Assembly: GCA_036495715.1 (NCBI GenBank)
Contig: DASXML010000077.1
Location: forward strand, 35,591-99,590
Length of the DNA: 64,000 nucleotides
Direction of reading: 5' to 3'
Source of the DNA: Scandinavium sp036495715
GTDB lineage: Bacteria > Pseudomonadota > Gammaproteobacteria > Enterobacterales > Enterobacteriaceae
The notes under the pieces are model-generated. The model worked only from the letters and a program-made list of their open reading frames with translations. It did not search any database and was not told the origin of the DNA. The number at the start of each line of letters is the position of its first letter. Position 1 is the stretch's first letter. Shown piece after piece: positions 51,760-59,662 of the stretch. The position numbers and the translations under genes are program-made.

Positions 51760-53169
51760 ATGTCCGCTGAACACGTTTTGACGATGCTGAACGAGCATGA
51801 AGTGAAATTTGTCGACCTGCGCTTCACCGATACCAAAGGTAAAGAACAGCACGTCACTATCCCTGCTCACCAGGTAAATGCCGAATTCTTCGAAGAAGGC
51901 AAAATGTTTGACGGCTCCTCTATCGGCGGCTGGAAAGGCATTAACGAATCTGACATGGTGCTGATGCCAGACTCTTCCACGGCGCTGATTGACCCGTTCT
52001 TCGAAGAATCTACGCTGATCATTCGTTGTGACATTCTCGAGCCAGGCACGCTGCAGGGCTACGACCGCGACCCGCGTTCCATCGCGAAACGTGCGGAAGA
52101 GTATCTGCGTTCTACCGGCATCGCCGACACCGTTCTGTTCGGACCTGAGCCAGAGTTCTTCCTGTTTGACGACGTTCGCTTTGGCGCATCCATTTCAGGT
52201 TCCCATGTTGCTATCGACGATATCGAAGGCGCGTGGAACACCTCTACCAAATACGAAGGCGGCAACAAAGGCCACCGTCCAGCCGTAAAAGGCGGTTACT
52301 TCCCGGTTCCTCCGGTGGATTCTTCTCAGGACATCCGTTCTACCATGTGTTTGATCATGGAAGAGATGGGTCTGGTTGTTGAAGCACACCACCACGAAGT
52401 GGCCACCGCGGGTCAGAACGAGATCGCCACTCGTTTCAACACCATGACCAAAAAAGCGGACGAAATTCAGATTTACAAATATGTGGTTCACAACGTTGCA
52501 CACCGCTTCGGTAAAACCGCGACCTTCATGCCAAAACCAATGTTTGGCGATAACGGTTCCGGTATGCACTGCCACATGTCTCTGTCCAAGAACGGCACCA
52601 ACCTGTTCTCTGGTGACAAATACGCGGGCCTGTCTGAGCAAGCGCTGTTCTACATCGGCGGTGTAATCAAACACGCTAAAGCGATCAACGCCCTGGCGAA
52701 CCCGACCACTAACTCCTACAAGCGTCTGGTCCCAGGCTACGAAGCTCCGGTAATGCTGGCGTATTCTGCGCGTAACCGTTCTGCCTCTATCCGTATCCCA
52801 GTGGTTTCTTCTCCGAAAGCGCGTCGTATCGAAGTGCGCTTCCCGGACCCGGCGGCTAACCCATACCTGTGCTTCGCAGCACTGCTGATGGCCGGTCTGG
52901 ATGGCATCAAGAACAAGATCCACCCAGGCGAAGCGATGGACAAAAACCTGTATGACCTGCCGCCAGAAGAAGCGAAAGAGATCCCACAGGTTGCTGGTTC
53001 TCTGGAAGAAGCACTGAACTGCCTGAACGAAGACCGCGAGTTCCTGACGGCGGGCGGCGTGTTCACTGATGAAGCTATCGATGCTTACATCGCGCTGCGT
53101 ATCGAAGAAAACGACCGCGTTCGCATGACGCCGCACCCGGTTGAATTCGAGCTGTACTACAGCGTTTAA
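51760..53169 (+). CDS. glnA: Glutamine synthetase, type I
   Basis: Dodecameric GSI that makes glutamine from glutamate, ammonia and ATP. 469 residues, the E. coli length. Latch and Asp50 loop MFDGSSIGGWKGINESDM, metal-binding EPEFFLFD, HHHEVATAGQNEIA, NGSGMHCHMSL, ATP motif region KRLVPGYEAPV, and the adenylylation loop NLYDLPPEE with Tyr398. Regulated by NtrC and sigma-54 at the promoter and by GlnE/PII. An ERIC lies in its 3' UTR, before a strong terminator. Confidence 0.98.
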   Translation: MSAEHVLTMLNEHEVKFVDLRFTDTKGKEQHVTIPAHQVNAEFFEEGKMFDGSSIGGWKGINESDMVLMPDSSTALIDPFFEESTLIIRCDILEPGTLQGYDRDPRSIAKRAEEYLRSTGIADTVLFGPEPEFFLFDDVRFGASISGSHVAIDDIEGAWNTSTKYEGGNKGHRPAVKGGYFPVPPVDSSQDIRSTMCLIMEEMGLVVEAHHHEVATAGQNEIATRFNTMTKKADEIQIYKYVVHNVAHRFGKTATFMPKPMFGDNGSGMHCHMSLSKNGTNLFSGDKYAGLSEQALFYIGGVIKHAKAINALANPTTNSYKRLVPGYEAPVMLAYSARNRSASIRIPVVSSPKARRIEVRFPDPAANPYLCFAALLMAGLDGIKNKIHPGEAMDKNLYDLPPEEAKEIPQVAGSLEEALNCLNEDREFLTAGGVFTDEAIDAYIALRIEENDRVRMTPHPVEFELYYSV

Positions 53170-53185
53170 TCACTGAATTTATCTG

Positions 53186-53320
53186 AGTTAGATCCAACGA
53201 ATTTCGCGTCACAGCAAGGCGGCAACTGAGTGAATCCCCAGGAGCTTAGAATAACTAAGTGACTGGGGTGAATGAAAGCAGCCAACACCGCTGTGTCGTG
53301 AAAGGCGTTAGGAGATTTGT
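53186..53320. repeat. ERIC element 3 in the glnA 3' untranslated region
   Basis: GTGAATCCCCAGGAGCTTAG ... CTAAGTGACTGGGGTGAATG (about 53231-53275) is a near-perfect ERIC core; CACAGCAAGGCGGC and GCCAACACCGCTGTG are the outer arms. It lies between the glnA stop and the glnA terminator. Boundaries are approximate. Confidence 0.88.
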
Positions 53321-53336
53321 TGCCGTGGAAACTTTC

Positions 53337-53361
53337 AGCCCATCTCCGGATGGGCTTTTTT
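53337..53361 (+). terminator. Terminator of glnA
   Basis: AGCCCATC TCCG GATGGGCT followed by five T's, 170 bases after the glnA stop and 90 before glnL. The E. coli glnA 3' UTR yields the GlnZ sRNA, whose 3' end would be this terminator; see findings. Confidence 0.9.
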
Positions 53362-53406
53362 CTCCACCAGCCAAGTGATTTCAGACGCTTAGCGGCTTAA
53401 AACCGC

Positions 53407-53428
53407 TATAATGCACTAAATTAGTGCA
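53407..53428 (+). promoter_or_regulatory. glnL promoter with overlapping NtrC operator
   Basis: TATAAT (53407-53412) runs into the palindrome TGCACTAAATTAGTGCA (53412-53428). NtrC bound here represses the internal glnL promoter in E. coli under nitrogen limitation. Confidence 0.85.
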
Positions 53429-53449
53429 CACCTTTCAGGAGACTGCTGG

Positions 53450-54499
53450 ATGGCAACAGGCGTGCTGCCCGATGCTGGGCAGATCCTCAATTCTTTGATC
53501 AACAGTATCTTACTGGTCGATGACGAGCTGGCGGTGCATTACGCCAACCCGGCGGCGCAGCAATTGCTCGCCCAGAGTTCGCGTAAATTATTCGGTACAC
53601 CGCTGCCGGAACTGTTGAGTTATTTTTCGCTGAATATCGGTCTGATGCAGGAAAGTTTGCTGGCGGGCCAGGGCTTTACCGACAACGAAGTGACCCTGGT
53701 GATCGATGGACGCTCGCATATTCTGTCGTTAACCGCCCAACGATTGCCTGACGGCCTGATTCTGTTGGAAATGGCACCGATGGATAATCAGCGTCGTCTT
53801 AGCCAGGAACAGTTACAGCATGCGCAGCAGGTCGCGGCGCGTGACCTGGTCCGTGGCCTGGCGCATGAGATCAAAAATCCGCTCGGCGGCCTGCGCGGTG
53901 CGGCACAGTTGCTGAGCAAAGCACTGCCCGATCCATCGCTTTTGGAATACACCAACGTGATCATTGAGCAGGCCGATCGCTTACGCAATCTGGTTGACCG
54001 TTTGCTCGGTCCACAACAGCCAGGTATGCACGTCACTGAAAGTATTCACAAAGTGGCAGAGCGCGTGGTGAAACTGGTGTCGATGGAGTTACCGGATAAC
54101 GTACGTTTGACTCGCGATTACGACCCGAGTTTGCCAGAATTGCCGCACGATCCCGACCAGGTTGAGCAGGTTTTACTGAATATCGTGCGCAATGCCCTTC
54201 AGGCTTTAGGCCCGGAAGGCGGCGAAATCATTCTGCGTACCCGCACCGCGTTCCAGTTAACGCTGCACGGCGTGCGTTACCGTCTTGCGGCACGCATTGA
54301 TGTGGAAGACAACGGGCCGGGTATTCCCTCGCACCTACAGGATACGTTGTTCTATCCAATGGTCAGCGGACGCGAAGGCGGCACCGGGCTTGGGTTATCC
54401 ATCGCCCGTAATTTGATCGACCAACACTCCGGTAAAATTGAATTCAACAGTTGGCCGGGCCACACCGAATTCTCGGTTTATCTGCCCATTCGGAAATAG
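53450..54499 (+). CDS. glnL: Nitrogen-regulation sensor kinase NtrB
   Basis: Cytoplasmic histidine kinase/phosphatase that, under PII control, sets NtrC phosphorylation. 349 residues, the E. coli length. N-terminal PAS domain (about 15-115), H-box GLAHEIKNPLGGLRGAAQLL with His139, N-box NIVRNALQALG, G1 DNGPGIP, G2 GGTGLGLSIAR. No membrane segments. Between glnA and glnG, with its own NtrC-repressed promoter. Confidence 0.97.
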   Translation: MATGVLPDAGQILNSLINSILLVDDELAVHYANPAAQQLLAQSSRKLFGTPLPELLSYFSLNIGLMQESLLAGQGFTDNEVTLVIDGRSHILSLTAQRLPDGLILLEMAPMDNQRRLSQEQLQHAQQVAARDLVRGLAHEIKNPLGGLRGAAQLLSKALPDPSLLEYTNVIIEQADRLRNLVDRLLGPQQPGMHVTESIHKVAERVVKLVSMELPDNVRLTRDYDPSLPELPHDPDQVEQVLLNIVRNALQALGPEGGEIILRTRTAFQLTLHGVRYRLAARIDVEDNGPGIPSHLQDTLFYPMVSGREGGTGLGLSIARNLIDQHSGKIEFNSWPGHTEFSVYLPIRK

Positions 54500-54510
54500 A
54501 GGTGCATTTT

Positions 54511-55920
54511 ATGCAACGCGGGATAGTCTGGGTCGTTGATGACGATAGTTCCATCCGTTGGGTGCTTGAACGTGCGCTCACAGGAGCAGGATTAACCTGT
54601 ACCACCTTTGAAAGCGGCAGCGAAGTGCTTGATGCGCTGTCGAGCAAAACGCCTGACGTGCTGCTGTCCGATATCCGTATGCCGGGCATGGACGGGCTGG
54701 CGCTGCTGAAACAGATTAAACAACGTCACCCAATGCTCCCGGTCATCATAATGACTGCGCATTCCGATTTGGATGCAGCGGTGAGTGCTTATCAGCAAGG
54801 CGCTTTCGACTATCTGCCAAAGCCGTTTGATATTGATGAAGCCGTGGCACTGGTTGAGCGTGCTATTAGCCATTATCAGGAACAGCAGCAGCCGCGCAAT
54901 GTGCAGGTCAATGGCCCGACGACGGACATTATTGGCGAAGCGCCAGCAATGCAGGACGTATTCCGCATAATTGGTCGCCTGTCGCGTTCCTCCATCAGTG
55001 TACTGATTAACGGCGAGTCCGGGACCGGTAAAGAGCTGGTCGCGCATGCTTTGCACCGTCACAGTCCTCGCGCCAAAGCGCCGTTTATCGCGCTGAATAT
55101 GGCCGCCATTCCTAAAGATTTGATCGAGTCCGAACTGTTTGGCCATGAGAAAGGCGCGTTTACCGGAGCGAATACCATTCGTCAGGGCCGCTTTGAACAG
55201 GCCGATGGCGGAACGCTGTTTTTAGATGAAATCGGTGATATGCCGCTGGATGTGCAAACGCGCTTGCTGCGTGTGCTGGCCGATGGTCAGTTTTATCGCG
55301 TAGGCGGTTACGCGCCGGTCAAAGTAGATGTCCGCATTATCGCGGCGACTCACCAGAACCTTGAGCTACGCGTGCAGGAAGGCAAATTCCGTGAAGATTT
55401 GTTCCACCGTCTGAATGTCATTCGCGTGCCTCTGCCACCACTGCGCGAACGCCGGGAAGATATTCCGCGTCTGGCGCGTCATTTCCTGCAGGACGCCGCC
55501 CGTGAACTCGGCGTGGAAACGAAACAGCTTCATGCAGAAACCGAAGCGGCGTTGACGCGCCTCGCCTGGCCCGGCAACGTGCGCCAACTGGAAAACACCT
55601 GCCGTTGGCTAACAGTAATGGCGGCGGGTCAGGAAGTGCTGATTCAGGATTTACCGGCGGAACTGTTTGAAAGCACGGTGCCAGATAGCCCATCGAATTC
55701 ACTGCCGGACAGCTGGGCTACTTTGCTCGCGCAGTGGGCCGACAGAGCGCTGCGTTCCGGTCATCAAAATTTGCTATCAGAAGCGCAACCGGAAATGGAG
55801 CGCACGCTACTGACGACCGCGCTGCGTCACACGCAGGGTCATAAGCAGGAAGCGGCTCGCCTGCTGGGTTGGGGGCGAAATACCCTGACGCGCAAGCTAA
55901 AAGAGCTGGGAATGGAGTGA
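54511..55920 (+). CDS. glnG: Nitrogen-regulation response regulator NtrC
   Basis: Sigma-54 enhancer-binding activator. ATG at 54511 (MQRGIVWVVDDDSS) gives 469 residues as in E. coli; the upstream 20 codons overlap glnL and are non-homologous. Receiver domain with Asp54 (LLSDIRMPG), AAA+ domain with Walker A GESGTGKE, sigma-54 contact loop ESELFGHEKGAFTGA and Walker B GGTLFLDEIGD, and a C-terminal Fis-type HTH ending in KQEAARLLGWGRNTLTRKLKELGME. Eleven bases after glnL. Confidence 0.98.
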   Translation: MQRGIVWVVDDDSSIRWVLERALTGAGLTCTTFESGSEVLDALSSKTPDVLLSDIRMPGMDGLALLKQIKQRHPMLPVIIMTAHSDLDAAVSAYQQGAFDYLPKPFDIDEAVALVERAISHYQEQQQPRNVQVNGPTTDIIGEAPAMQDVFRIIGRLSRSSISVLINGESGTGKELVAHALHRHSPRAKAPFIALNMAAIPKDLIESELFGHEKGAFTGANTIRQGRFEQADGGTLFLDEIGDMPLDVQTRLLRVLADGQFYRVGGYAPVKVDVRIIAATHQNLELRVQEGKFREDLFHRLNVIRVPLPPLRERREDIPRLARHFLQDAARELGVETKQLHAETEAALTRLAWPGNVRQLENTCRWLTVMAAGQEVLIQDLPAELFESTVPDSPSNSLPDSWATLLAQWADRALRSGHQNLLSEAQPEMERTLLTTALRHTQGHKQEAARLLGWGRNTLTRKLKELGME

Positions 55921-55935
55921 GTTTGAGAGGGTTTT

Positions 55936-56008
55936 GCCCGGCGGCTCTTACGCTTGCCGGGCCGACACGAGAATAACGGTAGCCCTGGTCGGCGCAGCGC
56001 CACCGGGG
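55936..56008. repeat. REP/BIME pair between glnG and hemN
   Basis: Two REP-type palindromes, GCCCGGCGG ... CTTGCCGGGC (55936-55962) and CCCTGGTCGGCGCAGCGCC ... GGGG (55983-56008), occupy the gap between the convergent genes glnG and hemN. Confidence 0.8.
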
Positions 56009-56015
56009 AGTCGCG

Positions 56016-57389
56016 TTAAATCACGCGTGAGAACTGCTGCATCCGCGCTTTCTGACGCAGATAGGTATCGAAACACATGCAAATGTTGCGGATGAGCAAA
56101 CGCCCTTTCGCCGTCACCTGAATGCCCTGCGCCGTCACATCCACCAGCCCGTCTTTTGCCAGCGGTGCCAACAGTTTTAAATCTTCCGCAAAGTATTGTT
56201 CGAAATCCAGCGCCCACGCTTTTTCTACCGCCGCAAACTCCAGACGGAAATTGCAGATCAGCGCTTTGATAACGTCACGACGGATACAATCATCTTTGGT
56301 CAGCGCAATACCGCGCCACAAAGCATTACCGCTCTCATCTACCTGCTGGTAGTAGCTTTTTAGTTCTTTCTGGTTCTGCGCGTAGCAGTCGCCAATCATG
56401 CTAATAGCAGAAACCCCGAGGCCTAACAGATCGCTGTCACCCTGCGTGGTGTAGCCCTGGAAATTGCGGTGCAGAACGCCTTCACGCTGCGCTATCGCCA
56501 GTTCGTCATCAGGCCGCGCAAAATGATCCATCCCGATAAACTGATAACCGGTGTCGGTCAGCGAGGTGATGGTTTCCTGCAAAATATCGAGCTTTTGCTG
56601 AGCCGACGGTAAATCGGCATCTTTGATTTTACGCTGAGCAGCAAACAACGTGGGCAGGTGCGCATAGTTAAACACGCTCAGACGATCTGGATTCAGTTCT
56701 GCGACACGCTTGAGTGTAAACGCAAAGCTCTCCGGCGTTTGCTTCGGCAGGCCGTAGATCAGGTCAATATTGGTCGAGGTGAAGCCAATTTCGCGGGCGT
56801 GATTCATCAGCGCAAAAATAAACTCTTCGTCCTGCTCGCGATTCACGAGGCGCTGAACTTCTTTGTTGAAGTCCTGCACGCCCATGCTCAGGCGGTTAAA
56901 CCCTTCGCCGCGCAGGTGATCAAGCACGTCCAGTTCGATTTCGCGCGGGTCGACCTCAATGGAGATCTCCGCCTCCGGCAGAAAATCAAAATGCCCACGC
57001 AGCAGCTGCATCAGGCGGCTGATTTGCGCTTTATTCAGATACGTTGGCGTACCGCCGCCCCAATGCAGTTGGCTGACCTGACGGCCTGCAAACTGTGGCG
57101 CACGGTGAACAATTTCTTGCTCAAGCACATCGAGATATTGATCGGCTTTGTGCTGCTGGCGGGTCACAATCTTGTTGCAGCCGCAGAAATAGCAGAGCTT
57201 GTGGCAAAACGGGATGTGAACGTACAGCGACAGCGGGCGCTCAGGGTAACGGGCAACCGCCTGTTGAAAGTCGTTTTCGCCGAATGCTTCGGAAAACTCC
57301 AGCGCGGTGGGGTATGAGGTATAACGTGGCCCGGAATAGTTGTACTTCTGGATAAGGGCCAAATCCCAGTCGATTAACTGCTCAGACAT
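56016..57389 (-). CDS. hemN: Oxygen-independent coproporphyrinogen III dehydrogenase
   Basis: Radical-SAM enzyme that converts coproporphyrinogen III to protoporphyrinogen IX without oxygen. ATG at 57389 (MSEQLIDWDLALIQKYNYSGPRYTSYP) gives 457 residues as in E. coli; the longer frame adds 28 unrelated residues. Radical-SAM cysteines Cys62, Cys66, Cys69 (plus Cys71) in FCHKLCYFCGCNK; SAM-binding GGGTPTYL. It follows yihI and a 60-codon ORF on the same strand, and converges on glnG. Confidence 0.97.
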   Translation of the reverse strand: MSEQLIDWDLALIQKYNYSGPRYTSYPTALEFSEAFGENDFQQAVARYPERPLSLYVHIPFCHKLCYFCGCNKIVTRQQHKADQYLDVLEQEIVHRAPQFAGRQVSQLHWGGGTPTYLNKAQISRLMQLLRGHFDFLPEAEISIEVDPREIELDVLDHLRGEGFNRLSMGVQDFNKEVQRLVNREQDEEFIFALMNHAREIGFTSTNIDLIYGLPKQTPESFAFTLKRVAELNPDRLSVFNYAHLPTLFAAQRKIKDADLPSAQQKLDILQETITSLTDTGYQFIGMDHFARPDDELAIAQREGVLHRNFQGYTTQGDSDLLGLGVSAISMIGDCYAQNQKELKSYYQQVDESGNALWRGIALTKDDCIRRDVIKALICNFRLEFAAVEKAWALDFEQYFAEDLKLLAPLAKDGLVDVTAQGIQVTAKGRLLIRNICMCFDTYLRQKARMQQFSRVI

Positions 57390-57391
57390 GC

Positions 57392-57574
57392 TTACTCCTT
57401 GCGGTGGTATCGCGAACGGCGACGGCGTGCCGGCTGGCCCAAATTCAGGGCACTTAGCCGGTTGCGCAGCCAATGCTTTCGCCGCGACAACCGTCGTAGT
57501 TTAACGAATAACCACCCCAGATAACACATAACCATAAGGGTTATAAGCAGGACGGGCAGTCCGAGGGGGTGCAA
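57392..57574 (-). CDS. Small predicted membrane protein between yihI and hemN
   Basis: 60 codons that exactly fill the gap between yihI (stop 57578-57580) and hemN (ATG 57389). Start appears to be TTG at 57574, with GGCGGA nine bases upstream; the first ATG is codon 14. One hydrophobic helix (about 3-22, PLGLPVLLITLMVMCYLGWLF) is followed by a strongly basic tail (KLRRLSRRKHWLRNRL ... RRRRSRYHRKE), predicting a tail-in membrane topology. It is in the same frame as yihI, two codons after its stop. Function unknown; I recall a DUF2489 gene at this place in vibrios, so it may be a shortened relative. Confidence 0.55.
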   Translation of the reverse strand: MHPLGLPVLLITLMVMCYLGWLFVKLRRLSRRKHWLRNRLSALNLGQPARRRRSRYHRKE

Positions 57575-57577
57575 ACG

Positions 57578-58096
57578 TTAGTTTCCGCCCTTCAGCAGAC
57601 GCATCATGTCTTCTTTGCCTTCGTCTTCTTCCTCTTCGTCTTCATCGTCGTCGTAGGAAAGACCCAGCTGTTGCATCAATGCGTCAATACGATCCAGCTG
57701 TGCATTAACCCAGGTTTGCTCTTCAGCATTGAGGGTTTCACCCTCTTCCAGACGTTCCAACAGCGCATCCAGGCGCTCATCATTTTCCAGTAAATCCAGC
57801 TCAGCCTGCGGTGAAAGCATAGGTTTCTCGCTCTTCGGTTTTTGCTGCTTTGTCACCGGACGCTCGATAGCGCCCAGCGGGATTGGAGTCTTACTGCCAA
57901 TACGAGGATCTTTCTGCTGGCCCTGCTTTTTGCCACCAGCGCCAGCCTCACCGCTGCCCGCGCGGCTGCCTGCTACGTGACCCCGATGTTTTTTGTCGCG
58001 TTTACGGGCACGTGCTTCCTGATCAAGCTCTTCACGCGTCTTACGACGGGCTTTTCCAGGGACTTTACTGCGCGGTGCGGATGTTGGTTTTTTCAT
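57578..58096 (-). CDS. yihI: Der GTPase-activating protein YihI
   Basis: YihI stimulates the ribosome-assembly GTPase Der. 172 residues (169 in E. coli). Lys/Arg-rich N-terminal half (KPTSAPRSKVPGKARRKTREELDQEARARKRDKKHRG), conserved central domain (MLSPQAELDLLENDERLDALLERLEEGE), and an acidic tail DDDEDEEEEDEGKED. Same strand as hemN, with a 60-codon ORF between; divergent from engB with csrC in between. Confidence 0.95.
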   Translation of the reverse strand: MKKPTSAPRSKVPGKARRKTREELDQEARARKRDKKHRGHVAGSRAGSGEAGAGGKKQGQQKDPRIGSKTPIPLGAIERPVTKQQKPKSEKPMLSPQAELDLLENDERLDALLERLEEGETLNAEEQTWVNAQLDRIDALMQQLGLSYDDDEDEEEEDEGKEDMMRLLKGGN

Positions 58097-58166
58097 GATG
58101 ATGGGTGTCTTTACGTTGTTTACTACAGTATAGAATTGAGGCGGAATCTAGCAGAAAGCAGACAAA

Positions 58167-58409
58167 GAAAAAAGGCGACAGAGTAATCTGTCGCCTTTTT
58201 TCCTGACTCACAACCCATTAAGGGTCACACTGTCCATGTTTGCCATCAACACACCCTGTTTTTCCCTTGGCATAAAACAATCCGTGTCTTCTTCCTGATC
58301 CTTTTACGACGTCTCCAGACGTTGCCTCCTGGCAATTCCTTGGTCTTCGCCTCCTGGCGTTCCTGACCCTCGTCCTGAGTTCTTATCCTTATCGGCATCC
58401 CCGCCTGAT
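58167..58409 (-). ncRNA. csrC: CsrC small RNA (sequesters CsrA)
   Basis: The minus strand carries about twelve GGA motifs, many in hairpin loops (CAGGACGAGGG, TCAGGAACG, CCAGGAGGCG, GCCAGGAGGC, CTGGAGACG, AAGGATCAGGAAG), then GAGTCAGGAAAAAAGGCGAC and a terminator identical in type to E. coli csrC (AAAGGCGACAGA/TCTGTCGCCTTT). Length of about 243 nt and position between yihI and yihA agree with csrC. The 5' end (near 58409) is set by a TAAAGT -10-like element at about 58417-58422. It binds CsrA and relieves its repression. Confidence 0.9.
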
Positions 58410-58680
58410 GTGGTGTACTTTACGCTGAATTCCTGAACCTACAAGCCGCATCGAGCGACGAAAATGCAATTTCGGAACAATACTAAAACCAACCTATTGA
58501 TTTTAAATAATTCGCTGAAAATATCGGCTGCAACTTATCCTAAATTTCGCATAAAACCTATGGCAAATGTCCTACAAAGAAGAGGGATAAGACTGACAGC
58601 CTAAGAGCGTGACAAACACCGCCTTTTGCCATTGTTCAGGTATACTCCCCGGCATAGACCGATTTTATGGAGAGGCTCCT

Positions 58681-59322
58681 TTGATTAACCTGAACTATCA
58701 ACAGACGCATTTTATTCTCAGTGCGCCTGATATTCGCCACCTACCGTCCGATACAGGGGTTGAAGTGGCTTTTGCCGGTCGCTCCAACGCAGGTAAATCG
58801 AGCGCGCTGAATACGCTGACCAATCAGAAAGGCCTGGCGCGTACCTCAAAAACGCCGGGTCGCACGCAGCTCATCAATCTGTTTGAAGTAGCCGATGGCA
58901 AACGCCTTGTCGACTTACCGGGTTATGGCTATGCCGAAGTCCCGGAAGAGGTAAAACTCAAATGGCAGCGCGCGTTGGGTGAATACCTGCAAAAACGCAA
59001 CAGCCTCAAAGGATTAGTCGTTTTGATGGATATTCGTCATCCGTTGAAAGATCTCGACCAGCAAATGGTCAACTGGGCCGTTGCCAGTAATATTGAAGTG
59101 ATGATTTTGCTGACCAAAGCCGACAAACTGGCATCCGGTGCGCGTAAAGCCCAGCTTAATATGGTGCGCGAAGCCGCTGCGGCATTCGGCGGAAATATCG
59201 AAATTGAAGCGTTTTCATCACTGAAGAAAATCGGTGTGGATAAGCTGCGCCATAAACTGGACAGCTGGTATAACGATCTTCCACCCGCAGTAGAAGAAGA
59301 AAACGAAGCACCTGAAGAATAA
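58681..59322 (+). CDS. engB: Ribosome biogenesis GTPase EngB (YihA)
   Basis: Essential GTPase for 50S assembly and cell division. TTG start at 58681, as used in E. coli, with GGAGAGGC upstream; 213 residues (210 in E. coli). The longer frame adds 24 unrelated residues. G1 GRSNAGKSS, G2 TSKTPGRTQL, G3 DLPGYGYAE, G4 TKADKLA, G5 FSSLKK. Flanked by csrC and spf, both on the opposite strand. Confidence 0.96.
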   Translation: MINLNYQQTHFILSAPDIRHLPSDTGVEVAFAGRSNAGKSSALNTLTNQKGLARTSKTPGRTQLINLFEVADGKRLVDLPGYGYAEVPEEVKLKWQRALGEYLQKRNSLKGLVVLMDIRHPLKDLDQQMVNWAVASNIEVMILLTKADKLASGARKAQLNMVREAAAAFGGNIEIEAFSSLKKIGVDKLRHKLDSWYNDLPPAVEEENEAPEE

Positions 59323-59326
59323 AAAT

Positions 59327-59348
59327 AAACGGGTTCGCCCGTTTTTTT
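59327..59348 (+). terminator. Terminator of engB
   Basis: AAACGGG and CCCGTTT pair around TTCG, followed by a run of T's, five bases after the engB stop. Confidence 0.92.
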
Positions 59349-59361
59349 GCGCCGCGCGCAA

Positions 59362-59470
59362 TAAAAAACGCCCCAGTCATTACTGACTGGGGCGGCTAAA
59401 ATATTCAGCCAAATCCGATTACGTGAAGTAAAAGGTCTGAAAGATAGAACATCTTACCTCTGTACCCTAC
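59362..59470 (-). ncRNA. spf: Spot 42 small RNA
   Basis: The minus strand from 59470 reads GTAGGGTACAGAGGTAAGAT, continues through TTGGCTGAATATTTTAGCC, and ends in the GCCCCAGTCAGTAATGACTG hairpin with a T run: 109 nt, apparently the same as E. coli Spot 42. Hfq-binding sRNA that represses galK, sugar transport and oxidative genes when glucose is present; CRP-cAMP represses it. Position downstream of polA is conserved. A half CRP site (TGTGATTGCCATCGG, minus strand, about 59551-59565) lies upstream. Confidence 0.97.
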
Positions 59471-59662
59471 GCGATTAACTCTACTCTTTTTTCCCTAGCC
59501 CAGAAAGCACTTTTTGTAGTTTTTTTTCACTCTTTACATAGCAAATTCCGATGGCAATCACAAAAAGCTATAAGTTATGTTGCTTACTTACAAAAAGTGC
59601 CGATGAAATCACTGCGCTAAACAATCGAATTGAGTGGCGAATATTGGGCTTCTGACAGGCGC

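Noticed and set aside
52195..53136. 313-codon minus-strand frame opposite glnA
   Set aside because: Shadow of a highly expressed gene with strong codon bias; composition (Arg/Val/His-rich) is unlike a real protein.
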